Source: Reticulitermes lucifugus (Eukaryota; Arthropoda; Insecta; Blattodea; Rhinotermitidae). From it: a DNA stretch of 64,000 nucleotides. The stretch spans positions 1,835 to 65,834 of the forward strand of contig JAKCWW010000152.1 of assembly GCA_026260175.1 (NCBI GenBank), given 5' to 3'. This document shows positions 24,954-37,237 of this stretch, one piece after another (position 1 is the first letter of the stretch; each line of letters begins with the position of its first letter). The translations under genes were made by a program, and so were the position numbers. The notes beneath the pieces are model-generated. The model did no database searches and was not told where the DNA came from. It saw only the letters and a list, made by a program, of their open reading frames with translations.

Positions 24954-25120
24954 TGTATGTGTGTGTATGTATGTATGTATGTAGGTATGTATTTATGTAT
25001 GTATGCATTTATGTATGTATGTATGTGTGTACGTATGTGTGTATGTGTATACGTATGCATGTATGTACGTATGTATGTATGTATGTATGTATGTATGTAT
25101 GTATGTATGTATGTATGAAC
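24758..25120. repeat. ATGT microsatellite with assembly gap
   Basis: Long (ATGT)n with interspersed GTGT and ATTT variants. Fifty Ns fill 24854-24903. The gap size of exactly 50 suggests a placeholder, so the true array length is unknown. All open frames here (MYVC or HTYI repeats) are translations of the microsatellite. Confidence 0.97.
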
Positions 25121-26214
25121 GTATGTAATTGGCTGCTTATAAAAAGCCTCAAACGACTTGAAGACTTTTGTACTTCAGTGGGAAATCCAAGTGGGATAAT
25201 TCTAGGGACCTTTTAATACATTTAAACACCAGTATTTCATTGACTTTTTGTACGTTGCCTATCTGTTCGTTATTGATGTCTTGCTGCAGGGTTGGCAGAA
25301 CACCGGCACTAGTTCCAAGGTTGGCAATAAAGAGATCTTGACTCTCACTAGTCATCTGCATTTAAACCTAGCAGTGAACTCAGTTTTTTGCACGTAGTTT
25401 TATAAAATATAAACAACTTATAAACAATGAAGACAGTCATTCCCACAACTGCGAACCATCGAAACTAAAACTGATAACCCAAATGCACAGTGTATTGACT
25501 GCAATTTTAAGAATAAGCCAAATTGACATAGGATACAGTGAGTGTGGATGATTAAGGAGCGTTACAATTTTTTTTAAATAACTTTGTTAGTGGTAATAGA
25601 CTGTGAAGAATGAACTACCCCAGTTGTTACACTAATTGGCATGAAATAAGACTATTAACCATTCAGATTTATGAAAAATACCCATAAAATTAAGTACGAA
25701 GTACCAGAACTTCATCAGATTTCTTTTAGGTTTGGATGACGAGGAGATGCATATGGCTAAATTTAAACAAAATTCACTTTGGGTCTGGCACCACTTCAGA
25801 CTGGTAAGTATCTTACAAACAAACTTGGCACAAGGCATAAAAAAGTTTCGCCACACCTGCCTTATTGTAAGAGGAGTTTACCGACTACGGCATAACTACA
25901 AGGATTAACGACACACAGTGCTTTATAAGTGACCATTTACTTGCTAGTTGTTGTGGTTGTGGTGAAGAAGAAACGTGCTAAGAGGGGAAGCACTGTGCAC
26001 GCACCCAAAGCCTTTACCGTCCATTTCAGAAATGTCCACAATGACAAGACATAAATGTGTTCCTATCAGGGAAAATCTTTTTGAAAGAGTTAAAAAGCTG
26101 TCTGGCAGTTTGGAGGTGAGCCTAACAGTGACCACGCCGTGGCAACTGCAGCTGTGTACAGCGTCAGAAAGCTCAGCTATCAAATAAACTGGTCTCTACC
26201 ATACAGTAGAACCT
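25121..26214. other. No gene recognised
   Basis: Frames of 70-79 codons (for example 25944-26183 and 25975-26187 on opposite strands) have no recognisable motif. Confidence 0.45.
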
Positions 26215-26592
26215 TTCCACTCAACCCGTAGCTCGCGGGCAACATGTTGCCCACGACACAGTTTTCTCTTGCCCGCGGAGACATTTGAAACATGAAAACG
26301 TCTTTCAGCACTTATCCTGGCAAAGCCGAGATAGAAAGCCAAAGCAATTTCGAAAGATTATGAGCTGCTTATTTATGGAGACGTACATCATATTACTAAA
26401 TAATTTCGTAAAAATGTGCTAACAATAGTTGTACCCTAGCCTAAGTTTTGAATTGCACCATTTTGTAAATGTTTCCTATTATTGTAGGTATATTTTTATT
26501 GCGTAAGATGTATATAAAAATACACAGGTAAAATTTTACGCATAATTATAAGTATCCTTATTCATTCTTCATTCTGTGTATTGAATTTCATT
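26215..26592 (-). repeat. Dispersed repeat E, copy 2
   Basis: This is the reverse complement of 4109-4490 with moderate divergence. Shared blocks are caacccgtagctcgcgggca, gttttc near 26262, ctggcaaagccgagatagaa, tatttatggaga, the aaaatacacaggtaaaattt segment and ttcattcttcattctgtgta at the far end. Both copies end at the same points, which defines the unit at about 380 bp. Confidence 0.72.
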
Positions 26593-28029
26593 GTGCCCTC
26601 ATGTAGACTACATTTTTCCGAAGTTGCACGCACCACACGCAAGACTAATCAGGCCTACACTAGCAATACTTGCGTATGGGCCTCAGTACTTTGTTAAGTA
26701 TGTTCTGATACCTTTCATGTCGAAAATTATTTTCATAAAAACGTCAGTATTTGTGTTTATGTGTGTAAATGAAAGAAATACTGGATTTTATGCAGAGCGC
26801 TCTTAGTAGATACTTAATGGTCCTTGTCTTCAAGTCGTCGTGATCATTACCGTCAATGATCAGAGGAACCATGCTGCTGGAATACCTAGCAGTGGCGCAG
26901 CCTACCGGCCAAGTTAAGTGGAACTTATTACTGCGAGAACCAAGCATACACAGAAATCGGTGTCACACATTGCTGTGTACGTAGTCCCACCAACTTTCCT
27001 CCCACCCCCCCTCTAGGAAACCGTAATGAAGCCCATCGCCGAGATCTGACACAAGAAGCTCCATGATGCAAAGACTGTTAATGTACTGCCAGAGTACTCG
27101 GTTAAAGCGTGGTTTACCCGAGATCTTCCAGAAAGATTACAGACATATACACATTCAAGATAAAGCCGCAGTACCTTCCCAGGACATGACAATGTCATTT
27201 CTGGTCAAGCACATAACCTCCATGTGTCCTCGGCGGGTAATCTGAGCTAAAGGAAAGGCCTTTCGTGGTTTGTGTGGAGATATGGGTGGATTCTTTCATT
27301 TCTAATTTACACACTCATTTTCAAGCTGTAACTATAGGTCCATACCAATCTTTTCACCGACCATAGAGACTGGCAGCAAAAAAGCAAGTACAAAAAATTT
27401 ATAAGGTCATTTCAAGTGCGCAGTCTTCATTGTCAGTTTGAGTGCAACAAGCAACTATAAGCCCGGTGGCCCCATTCGGCCCACAAAATTATTACATCTG
27501 TCTTTTTTGAACTGTTGAAATGTTTCAGGAACAAATGGTCAAGTAAACGTTTTCCTATCTCAGACCATGCACTCATACTAACATCAATGCTAAAAGTTGG
27601 TATTTCGACTTACATTATGATTTACATGAAGATAGTGATACAAGTAGATGAGCAGGTTAATAAAACAGAAACCTATGTGATTTGTATTTGCAGAGTACCC
27701 GGTTTATATCTCAGCCGTGTTACCGTCTCATACAGACATTAATCATGGTCTGTTAACTGTCTCCACGCGAATGACCACATGGCAACGAGGAAATTCCGAT
27801 GGCCATTTACATCCAGACACTTCCTTACTCAATGCTACGATCATCTTCACATAGCACGTAACACCCCATCATAACGGCAGCAGGAAACAGGTAGTTCAAT
27901 AAGGCAGGCCTTAGCTAACTAATATCATATAATAAGGTTCCTATATATCGTACAAGCCACTGAAACAAATTTTTTCCTGTGGTATGTGTTCTTCACATTA
28001 TTAAGTGGCAGAAGCCTTAATTTATAATC
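26593..28029. other. No gene recognised
   Basis: About 1.4 kb with frames up to 75 codons and no recognisable domain. Confidence 0.45.
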
Positions 28030-28110
28030 AAAAATTTCGTTTAATTGAGGTCTGAGGTTCTCATGGCGGTGACTATGAAGATTAACAACTTCTGACATGT
28101 GAAGCCGTGT
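28030..28110 (-). repeat. Dispersed repeat D fragment
   Basis: The minus strand reads STRLHMSEVVNLHSHRHENL, matching the pattern TRRHIPED.NLHSHRRENL seen in the repeat D copy at 17.9 kb (TRRHIPEHYTHHSHILENL). Only this 80-bp block is recognisable. Confidence 0.5.
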
Positions 28111-28243
28111 AGATTTGTAGATGTACGTCATTGTTGGGGGTAACTTTGCGCCCCTTTCATCAAGGTAGATTAATTGATCTGCCCTAAAAATGGAGGAAAC
28201 ACTTTACTTCGAAACGTCGGTATACATCTACAAAACTACGCAC

Positions 28244-28272
28244 CGTTTCGTCCCAGAAGAGGCAATCTTCAA
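28244..28272 (-). repeat. Ribozyme-like hairpin motif, copy 2
   Basis: The minus strand reads TTGAAGATTGCCTCTTCTGG then GACGAAACG. It has the TGAAGAT box, a short imperfect stem and GAAAC, as in the other copies. The first C is mutated to T. Confidence 0.35.
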
Positions 28273-29689
28273 TAAGCGTGTTTCCTACAATTTTGAAGGT
28301 GAGGACTATTAAAGCACTTAGAAGTAGGAAGTACGTTGAAAGTTTTCAACAGACACCTTCTAATAGTTAAGAACAAATACAAAAAATCACCATCTTATTC
28401 TTCGCTTCACAGTGCATGTTAAATCTTCATGTTCCGGCCGCGGCGTCCCATCTCATTTGTGGACGGCCAATGTTTCTTCTTCCTTTGGGTCTGTAATAAA
28501 AGCCTGGTTATGGCATTCTTGCATCGTCCATTCTTTTCACATATTCTAAATATCTTACTCCAATTTTAACAATTTTAATAATAAAGCTGCATAAAAAGTG
28601 GTTTTAGTGTGCATCAGTTGGTCTGTAACTTAATTTAATATGACGAAGATGCACGGTGTCAACAGTGTGAAATCTTACTCCACATTCTTTATTTTATTTT
28701 ATACTGAATATACTCTCTTCGTATTTAACCTTATCTGTTCCTACCCAGTCCTGTACAACACTTAAGTGATCTTAAATATTTAATTCCTGAGGATTCAATA
28801 TTCGTTGCAACTATATTTCTATTACCCACGCTTTACTCAAACACAAAAATACTGCAACTTCTACTGTCCTTGAGAGATTCCGTTGCGATTCTTTTCTCTT
28901 TTTCCATTTCAGTTGCCTTCTTAGAGGCAAGCACAGTATTTGGAATCTATGAATTATTATATTTGCACTATCATTTTTAGCAAGTTCTATTATCAGTGCC
29001 CAGAACCTTAAAATGTTTTACCTGTTAAAAAAAGTAATTACCAGTTATTAGTTTACTTCCCCATGAGAACGTTCTAGCTGCTGTCATTGCATTATAGCTA
29101 GGATATCCTTTGATTCATAGCATATATATATATCGCACTTCAGAGGTGTTGGTTCTTAACTTAAGATATACAACTCAGAGTTCCGATCATGAGACTTTGA
29201 AATAAATTACATAATTGTACCACATATGACTCTTGGAACAGTTTTGAGTCACAACGCACATTGTATGAAAACATAGGCCTATGTGTAGAACTTAAAGACG
29301 TTCAAGGAAAAAAGTTTTTATACAAATTCATTCACATTTTGAAGCTTACAGACATAGATTGTACTAAAAATCCCACAAACACAATCACAACCACAATCGT
29401 CCACATTGTTCCAAACTCATTATTCATAATCATGTTATTCTTTCTGACGCTGTAACAAATGTCATTGACAAAGAGTTGTTAAATAAACCAAGAACCGAAA
29501 CAAGTCTTGTCCAGTCACAAAGGCACCTGGACGCGATAGAGTCTGAAACGATTATGTTAGGAACATAATGACACGAATAATCACATCACAGCATCTAAAC
29601 AACTTCATGAAGCTATCCCTTTTCATGAACGTATTAGTCGCTCAGTCTATCAGTACACCCCCCGCACTTTATGCTTCAGTAAAGTACGT
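28273..29689. other. No gene recognised
   Basis: AT-rich with no supported feature. A short (AT)n lies near 29121-29133. Confidence 0.5.
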
Positions 29690-30068
29690 AACAGCGGGTT
29701 CACAAAACCCCTGTTACGTCCTACCCTCAACAAGACGAGACTGATCCACGTCTATTTCATGAGGTTCCACCTTAATGGCGTCATCCCACCTATGTACATG
29801 TCTCCTAGGTATCTTATTCTTTTCATATTTTGCGATTAAATTTACGTATACATTTCTTAACTCCATGGATATTACACATCATACCCATCGCATAGTCCTT
29901 CAATGATGGCCTCCAAAATATTTTGGTGAAGAGTAAAAATTATGAATCATCTCACAATACTGTACTGTATTGTCCTATGAGGGGGTTCCTTAATCCTATT
30001 ACTGACCTTATCTCGTTTCCTAATTCCCTCCTCGATATCTTTTACTCGAAACACCCTCAGTCTAATGA
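29690..30068 (-). mobile_element. LINE family 2, C-terminal remnant, strongly decayed
   Basis: The minus strand shows MIHNFYSSPKYFGGHH then RTMRWV, followed by RHVHRWDDAIKVEPHEIDVD in another frame. These correspond to LHDLYSSPNIIRMIKSRRMRW and RRRWDDNIKMDLREI of LINE family 2, in the correct order. Several frameshifts and stops are present. Confidence 0.5.
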
Positions 30069-30699
30069 TTACACCATTAAACATTAAATAAAGCAATAGG
30101 CTAGCTCAGTACTAACGGCTTGGATATCAGTTTATTTCGTTCCGTGAAGGGGGACGTACAGAAATGGCGAAGGCTTCAGGCAGGATGACAAACTGACAGA
30201 CTGAGAGAACAGGAGAGGCTGGAAAATCGGACAGAAGACGTGTTTGTTCGCAAGACGGGGGTAGGTAGACGGACTGACGTACATACGAGTAGCCTGGCCG
30301 GTATTCTAGAAAGAATAACAAAAATCAAGCTGATGACCCACGGATGAATTATAAATAAAAGTATCTTCTGTGTCATGAGAAGGTATGGGGGAGAAGGAGG
30401 CAAGGTCCCACCCTTTCAGTATCTCGAAAACAGGAGAAAACAAATGGTGTATTATTGCATTTCAGCCTTTCATCTATATTAACACATTAACACAGAGTTG
30501 TGTAAGAGATTTGGGGGGAGGATCGTGTGCGGGAGGAGGGGATGTGAATTGGGGGTGTGTCTGAAGTAGAGAAGGCAGATTTGCAAAGTGAACTTTGTTC
30601 AACTGCTCTTCAGTTGAATACGAAGTAAAAATATATATCACCCAAGCATTATGTATATTCTCTCCAGTAATATAGTAAAGCTAAAGTTAAAGGTCATCC
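30069..30699. other. No gene recognised
   Basis: Contains G-rich runs near 30515-30560 but no supported feature. Confidence 0.5.
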
Positions 30700-30925
30700 T
30701 ATGACATGCCTACGCAGACACAGATGGGAAGCAGAGATATAGCTCCAAACTAATAGCAATCTCTGTCCTAGAAGGAGGTGTGTGGTCATCACCACGCCAC
30801 GGCCAACTTACACCAGGGAAAGAACCGGTACCCATTGTGCAAGAGGCCGTGTGAGCTTCGTGGCCGGTGTCGACGGACACAAAAAATCTTGCCCCCACCG
30901 GATTTCGACCTTCGGAAAGAAAATC
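30700..30925 (-). mobile_element. Possible SINE, family uncertain
   Basis: The minus strand carries a B-box-like ggtcgaaatccggtggg near 30895-30910. Downstream, cacacggcctcttgcacaat and gttggccgtggcgtggtgat recall SINE bodies elsewhere in the window. I could not align it end to end with families A-C. Confidence 0.35.
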
Positions 30926-31009
30926 TGAAAGAAAATGATCATTAACATACTGAAAAAATCTTTTTCACTACTGGAAATAAATCTAGAAGAAAATTATTCT
31001 TCCGAAAAG

Positions 31010-31210
31010 ATAAGCCACACATCTTGCGCAGAAAGTCGCTGTCTTTTATGGCACCCGGAATTACGTTACCGTATTCACAAGGGTCCGTCTATGGTCCTAA
31101 CCTGGGCCACACGAATCCAGTCCATATCCGTAAACCCTGTTTCATTAAAACGTGTTTTAATATTATCTATCCATTTGAACTAATTCTTCCGCATGGGTTG
31201 TCAGACTTCC
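31010..31210 (-). mobile_element. LINE family 2, C-terminal remnant
   Basis: The minus strand reads WIDNIKTRFNETGFTDMDWI followed by RVAQVRT, then after a frameshift SGCHKRQRLSAQDVW. The WxDNIKxDLxExGxxDxDWIxxAQDR signature is clear. It is the conserved end of the ORF of a common insect non-LTR retrotransposon. The R/K-rich segment upstream has been lost. Confidence 0.78.
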
Positions 31211-31423
31211 CAAATAAATTTTGTAAGAAATTCTGATTACTCACATACGTGGTAAGTTTCATGTCATATCATGTCATGTAATCTGATTTAAATCTAATAA
31301 AGTTTTAAATTACTGCATCTCGTACGGAGCTCTACACTAAATCTACACTAACACAAGAACTACCACACAACTCAGAATAAATAGATTGAAAATAAATAAC
31401 TTGAAACAATAAGAACAAGATAT

Positions 31424-31660
31424 GCCCTTCTTCCCCAGAGCGTCCGGACCGGCTCAGGGGCCCACCCATCCTCCTATTAAACAACTACCGGGGGCTTTTT
31501 CTTCGAAAATAAAGCGGCTGGGGCGTGTACCTGACAAATCATGTTTATCTATGGTCGAAGTTAAAAATGCGTGGAGCCATGCCTACATTTCCCCACATGC
31601 CTTCATGGCATGGAACTCAATTAAACACAGTGACAACTGTAACTTTATTTTAAGCCTAGC
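31424..31660 (+). mobile_element. SINE family B copy, 5' truncated
   Basis: It starts at ttcttccccagagcgtccgg and shows ggggcccacccatcctccta, aataaagcggctggggcgtg and the ccttcatggcatgg tail, and ends in gtaactttatttta. The tRNA-like head is missing. A 92-codon open frame (31422-31700) is an accident of the SINE. Confidence 0.78.
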
Positions 31661-32934
31661 CGATGTAAAAATATTCTTCGTGGCAAAATCAGAAGATTGA
31701 ATTTGTTTTGTCTTAAATATCAAGAACACACAGGCTCGAGATAATATTTCGCTTTAAAACATAGGACGTACGACTCATTTTAAAATCCCTTATATAACAG
31801 TCATCATTCACTAAAGGGATTGCGTTTTATTGGGCTGTTTATTTATTAAATACAGGTGCTGTGTCTCAGAGAGGATTTTTTGTGCACCCAAGCCCATAAT
31901 AGGTTGAAATTCTGAATCCGCTACGCTACGTACCGAAAATATCCTAAGGAAGACCCTATTCAATATGCTTTTAAGTTCTTTCTTTTCCTTTCCTCCAAAT
32001 ACAAGTCCCACAGCGAACCGAGAAGAGGAGAATGGACGGAATAAGAGGGGGGGGGGGAAACTCATGCAACATAGAGCGGAAACACAAATAAGTTAAAGAG
32101 GCATGGATGGTAATTATGAAGATACGATGACGAGGCGACAAAGAAAATTATTACTGAAAGGTAAAGCTTAATTAATGTTGCCTTTTGCCCAATCGCTAAA
32201 GCACAAAGGTGTAGGTGGGGCCTTGAAATAAAACTCCGTAATAAGCAGCGGTGAATGGTGTGCAACTTCACGCTCCGGCCACTTTATTTCCATTCAGAGG
32301 CCCTTATAACTACTGGAGTGGAGGTTGTTTTTGCTCCAAGCTGGTCTGGACATGATGACTGAGATGAAAACTAGTCAACTATAAAATCTAACACATATTA
32401 AGCAAAATGTTCCAATAGAAAACTAACGAAATTCTGTTAGTAGCTTAAAGCTGTTAACACACTATTAGAGTATTACTGAAGGTTTGGATTCCACTTAGGC
32501 TTAAACCACGCCCGAAATATCGTGGTCAAATGTACGTGAGGGTGTCGCTGTTTGTCGACAAGCCAGTCTTGGACCACAAGGAGGCATCTGAGTCACGTTT
32601 ATTGGTTTCTGGGTTTTCTTCCCACAATGATGTTTGCGGACACATAAAAGTTGCGGTTCAAGATGAAACCTTGGCGCCTCAAGCTGTTTATCTCTTAGCT
32701 TAGAACTATAGCACCACTTCTGTGAATACAGTGGCTACTGGATTAATGTCTGTTATTCCCAAACTCCCGCTGGCTGTTTAATAAAAAGTACATAAATTTT
32801 GTTTTCTTTCAAAAGATCGTCGGATGATAAGCAAAGACAGAATCAAGTAACAACAGATATTGGAGAAGAAGCAAAGAAGAAAAGTTTATACTAACCCTTT
32901 AAAGACTGAGAATAACGTGAACTACATTAAAGAT
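31661..32934. other. No gene recognised
   Basis: About 1.3 kb. A G tract lies at 32047-32058. No supported gene. Confidence 0.5.
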
Positions 32935-33080
32935 TCAGTTCGTACCGCACAGTAAACACTTTCCGTCTCGGTTAGGAAAACCAGTAAGTAAATTTTGTAC
33001 TGGAAAATAATAGCTGTTTGTTCTGAGATACTTATAAAACACTTTAATACAATCTGTGGGCAGAATGTTGAGATTTTGGG
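32935..33080 (-). repeat. Probable dispersed-repeat fragment
   Basis: The minus strand reads [20 protein letters not shown] then [21 protein letters not shown] remember similar strings (ILPT.CIY.F...LRTNS.YFPIQH.L.GFYNRDG) as a product of a widespread insect repeat, not of a gene. No second copy lies in this window, so the call rests on memory. Confidence 0.35.
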
Positions 33081-33417
33081 AGTTTACAAAATGGCGAAAA
33101 GCGACGGTTAGCCTCGTCATGTCTGTCTGTCCGTCCGTCCGTATATATCTCTCTGCCCACATGCAACAACTCCGCTCCCACTGCACGGATTTCCATGAAA
33201 TTTGATACTTGAGAATTTTTCGAATATCTGTCGAGAACATTAAAGTTTCATTAAAATCTGACAAGAATAATGAGTACTTTACATGAACACCTAAGTATAG
33301 TTGTGATATCTCGCTGAATTCTCCGTAGAATAAGAAACATTTCAGACGAAAGTTGTAGAAAAAATCAAAACACACATTTTATGTTTTTTCATTATACCTT
33401 TTTTTCCGAAAATCCTA
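33081..33417 (-). mobile_element. GCGAAAGCGCC element copy 5, right two-thirds
   Basis: The reverse complement of the family begins at its right end (aaaatggcgaaaagcgacgg). It has the tgtctgtccgtccgtccgta block, ctcccactgcacggatttcc, the conserved core and tttttttccgaaaatcctaa. The left third is absent. The match stops 7 bp before a SINE that starts at 33424. The 146-codon minus-strand frame at 32935-33375 is a chance fusion of this element with its neighbour. Confidence 0.8.
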
Positions 33418-33423
33418 AATGAC

Positions 33424-33655
33424 TGGGGCGAGCGGTGGCGCAGTACCTGAACCAACGGGAGGTTCCGGGTTCGACTGCCGGTAGGGTCCTTGGAAATTTT
33501 CAAGTGACCAATTCCTTCTATCCGCAGAAATGAGTACCAAGCCGGTTGACAACTTTGCCGTCCTAGTTGTGCCGAAAGTCAAAATAAGGATGAAAGTCTA
33601 ACATTCCTCCCCCCCCAGTTACCATGACTTGTTACGGGAAAGCTTTACCTTACCT
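33424..33655 (+). mobile_element. SINE family C copy
   Basis: The tRNA-like head is gggcgagcggtggcgcagta with B-box ggttccgggttcgactgccg. The body contains ccttctatccgcagaaatga and caagccggttgacaac, followed by a C tract, and the tail is ttacgggaaagctttacctt. It is a single copy in this window, so the family identity rests on its tRNA-like structure. Confidence 0.65.
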
Positions 33656-34500
33656 GAGTGAGTCTTAGCTACTACTAGAAGATTTATGATATATTATATT
33701 AGATAATCTTTCAAAGTCTAATGACTAATATGTGTATTGCCAGAGCAGACCCTAAAGTCTGTGCATTTTGCCCACATTATATTTTCGGTCATGTTTCGTT
33801 TCATTCTCAAAACAAACCGCCACAATTCCACTGTACAGCATTTAAGGACTGGTATTTCTAATGCAAGCATAACATGTTCTCTGTGAGATAAGATATGAGT
33901 GTTTGTATACTGTATAACGTTAACTTATTTTAACGTTCAAATGGTAAAATATCTATATCAGTACCAGTTTGTGCTGCTATTTTACGTAATATTCGCATAA
34001 TGTTAGCAAACAGCCACAACTGAGACACCACAACGTGTGTTACTTTCTGAATATAGGATAAAATTATATCCACACATTCCTCATGAAACTTGCAGCACTT
34101 TAAGTTCAGAGAAACTGTTGAACTTGTAAGACTGCCATTACATCTCAAAAAAATCTTCAATTTTAGTGCTCATAATAATTTCAGCTTATGAACCAACATT
34201 TATTAGGCCATCAATTATTTTCTATGCTCGTTGTCCAATATAATTCATAATTCATCTCAGAATCTCTCAAACAGCTTTTTTTATATCACACGTAAGACTC
34301 TTGGCGACAGAGAAAATTAGCTTATATTATATTAACACGCTTAATGTTTAAATTCTCAAATGGATTTCTACATAACTGTGCTTCAGGCACCAGGAAAGAA
34401 ATTAGAGAATGAATCTGATAACGTTCTTCCTTTCGAGGATCTCTCTCTTTCAAGCAATAGTCAACATCTGCAGAAAAAGAGGATCATTCTACGGAAAGCT
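33656..34500. other. No gene recognised
   Basis: The left third of GCGAAAGCGCC copy 5 does not resume here. No other supported feature. Confidence 0.5.
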
Positions 34501-34580
34501 TCTATACTCTCTAGATTACTCCCTATGACTTCCATAAGTTTCTATACTCTCTAGATTACTCCCTATGACTTCCATAAGCT
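34501..34580. repeat. Recent 40-bp tandem duplication
   Basis: Two adjacent 40-base units (34501-34540 and 34541-34580) begin tctatactctctagattact and end tgacttccataagt/ct. They differ at one base near the end. Near identity beside heavily decayed repeats indicates a young duplication. Confidence 0.95.
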
Positions 34581-35154
34581 TCCATCCAGAATTAAGATCC
34601 CAGTCACGTTTGAAATTTAATTCCGGAACAGTTTTCGTATGCTAACAGAAGTCTCACACATTAATTAAAATGTTGCCTTAATATTTTCCCTTCTTCTACG
34701 TACCTAATCTACAGTGAAATTAAAGGGATTTACATTTTTTCTGGTTTTAACATTCCGTAAAGGAGAAACATTTTTGGCGTCCTACAGATAAACAAACACC
34801 TTCCGCGTTAGGATGTGCGTGGTATGCAATGTGCCTACTTACTACGGCAGCAACAAATTCTTGGAAGGGATCTGTGCGTGACCCAAAATATACGTAAGAG
34901 AATTCAGATCTATATTGATTTTCCACATTTCTGGGAATAGGCCTAAATAACTTGGTTTCCTTGGAGATGCAGCAACGTTTCCGTCAGTGCTGTGTGATGG
35001 GATGCAAAGTGCTTCCAACAACACCACACATATGAAGCCAGTCTTATCTTTCCTGTTTTACTACAATAGACTCTAATATAAATACTTTCCTCCATTGTAC
35101 ATAATTCCCAGTTACTCGCTCTTTCGATCTAAATTTTAATTTTCCTTTATCACA
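34581..35154. other. No gene recognised
   Basis: No supported feature. Confidence 0.5.
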
Positions 35155-35292
35155 AGGCCCACTACCACCGCTACTACTACTACTACTACTGCTGCTGCTA
35201 TTACTACTACAAACACAACCACCATCATCACCAACATCACCGCCACCACCATCACCGCCACCAATACTACCAATGCCGCCGTCGCCGACACA
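35155..35292. repeat. Degenerate trinucleotide array
   Basis: A mixture of CTA, CTG, ACC, ATC and GCC triplets with a strict three-base rhythm. The minus-strand open frame rich in V, A and M across it is a translation of the array. Confidence 0.85.
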
Positions 35293-36487
35293 ACCGTTCG
35301 GGAAAGAGAAAGTGGATAGAAGAATTTTGGTGTAATGAATGGTTTAATACAACGAAGAATATGACAATACTTACAACTGTACAAATACAACGGAGTTATT
35401 AATACTGGAAAATGTTTACGTAAAATTAAACGTAAATGGGAGAATAACCAGCAAGGAACAGCGCAAACTGAAGATTACAGCAGAAGAGAAAAATAAATTA
35501 GAAAAATTGTTGGAAAAAAGAGTAGCGAAATTAAATGGCAGCAGTAAGACTAGTAGTATAAAAGTAGTCGTAATACTAATAAGAGAATAGGAGAGTAGAT
35601 CATTTTATGCACATGTGTTTGTAAGGAATTTGTGTTCCACAAGAACTTAGATTTGTGCTGGCACAGGCGTAAATAGTTTAAAGAAAACACAACTCATTAT
35701 GTTATTATTGTTACTATGAATGTCACAATCAAACTAAAAATATCAAAGCTTGGCCTGCAAGCTCTTTGAGTCCAGTATATCACTAGAGTATATGTTCGAA
35801 AGCTATTGTTATAAGAGCAACAGACCAGTAGTTTGTTCTAATAGTTGCATGCATTACCACACCATGCACAGTCTATGGACATCAAGAGTTTATGACGACA
35901 CTAGAGGTCAGATTTTCGAGATAAGTTTGAAATCTTGCCGTTAAAAAGTAGTTACAGTTGGTAAATATGACAATTTTTAAAATTTGTAAAGAATCTTATA
36001 CCCATCGACTGTCAGGGAAAAGTTCTAAAATGGAGAAACACATTTTTTATGTTATAAGTAATTAAACTTTCATCCTGACGACAGTTCTATAGAAATAATG
36101 GGCGAAACAAAATATTTTTCTGATGAAACGCCGTGTATGATATAATTTTCAAACTTATGACTGACCGTATTCAATATTTACCCTATCCACTAAGTGAGGC
36201 AGCTTGATTACTATCTTATTCAACGATTATTTTCAGAAGCCCGCAGCATCAAGTGAGGTAAAATATGATCGCTTATGGTGAGTATGGTAGGAGGCGTTTT
36301 TCGTGGTCTATTTTAATGCCTGTCGCTTGAAAACACAGGGTCAACCGTTACGGTGAGAAGGATTGAGCACTTACATATTAATAGGAAGTATAACAATCTA
36401 TTTAAATGTAGTAACAATTGAGTTGTCACTTTAATACTCGCAAGGAGAGTGGGGCTGTGGGAAATGAGCTGGACAAGTGAATGCTGC
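35293..36487. other. No gene recognised
   Basis: No supported gene. A loose CCTGACGA ... GCGAAAC arrangement near 36068-36106 recalls the ribozyme-like motif but has no convincing stem. Confidence 0.45.
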
Positions 36488-36489
36488 TG

Positions 36490-36500
36490 TTACTACTACG

Positions 36501-36531
<31 letters not shown>

Positions 36532-36556
36532 GCACTACTACTAATTAATAATAATA
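36490..36556. repeat. CTA microsatellite
   Basis: (CTA)n with a few substitutions, running into AAT triplets. Confidence 0.95.
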
Positions 36557-37237
36557 ACTACAAATACCTCCTTGAAGGATTATTGACGGTACAGCCATTA
36601 CTACGAGTATTTTTTAATTGACTGAAACAGTTACAAAACTTCGTCTTAACATTAAATCGCTCAATAATTTTAAACGTGTTACTTCAATCAGTTTCTTCAG
36701 ACGAAATGGTGGAATAGTGCACTTAAGTAAGCCACGACAGCAGCCTATAAATTCCTTACACACTCACCATACAGCATCATTTTTGTATCTCACTCAATGC
36801 TCTATAACTTCTGAAAATAGTTGTTCAATAAGCTAGCAATCAATCAGCTTTACTTAAAGGGTGACTTACGTATTTAATATGGTAAGTCGTAAAGTCGAAC
36901 ATTATTTCATGCTTAAAATGTGATGTTTCTTCAAATATACACAGCGGTTCGCCCCTTATTTCCATAGAAATTGCATTAAACCATAAAACTGATTTCCTTA
37001 TCGTACCTAGAATATGATGAATTTGCTTGCAAGCGTTTCCATTACACCTGATACGAAATATCGTTAGTGGTCTTTAAACAGGGAATCACTTTTGACTTAA
37101 TATCACGTCCACCACTTCATGCTGCTTTTAATTACAAGTATTAAAACATTCTCAAAAAAACGGTGCTTGCGTCTTCATAAGAGAATTTTAAGTTCGCAGG
37201 ATAAACGTGTTTTAATAATTCAATAACATTCATTTCA
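36557..37237. other. No gene recognised
   Basis: A 72-codon frame at 36618-36836 has no domain. Nothing else noted. Confidence 0.5.

Noticed and set aside
24673-25216. Several open frames of 80-140 codons (MYVC / HTYI repeats)
   Set aside because: These are translations of the ATGT microsatellite and the N gap.
32935-33375. 146-codon minus-strand open frame, the longest uninterrupted by Ns
   Set aside because: Its N-terminal two-thirds translate a GCGAAAGCGCC element (the TDGQTDMT part is the GACA block) and the rest a probable second repeat. It is not a gene.
33424-33490. tRNA gene on the plus strand
   Set aside because: tRNA-like head only; it continues into a SINE body.
35136-35390. Minus-strand V/A-rich hydrophobic protein
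   Set aside because: It is the translation of a trinucleotide array.
36066-36108. Hairpin motif (CCTGACGA ... GCGAAAC)
   Set aside because: Spacing is too long and there is no paired stem.
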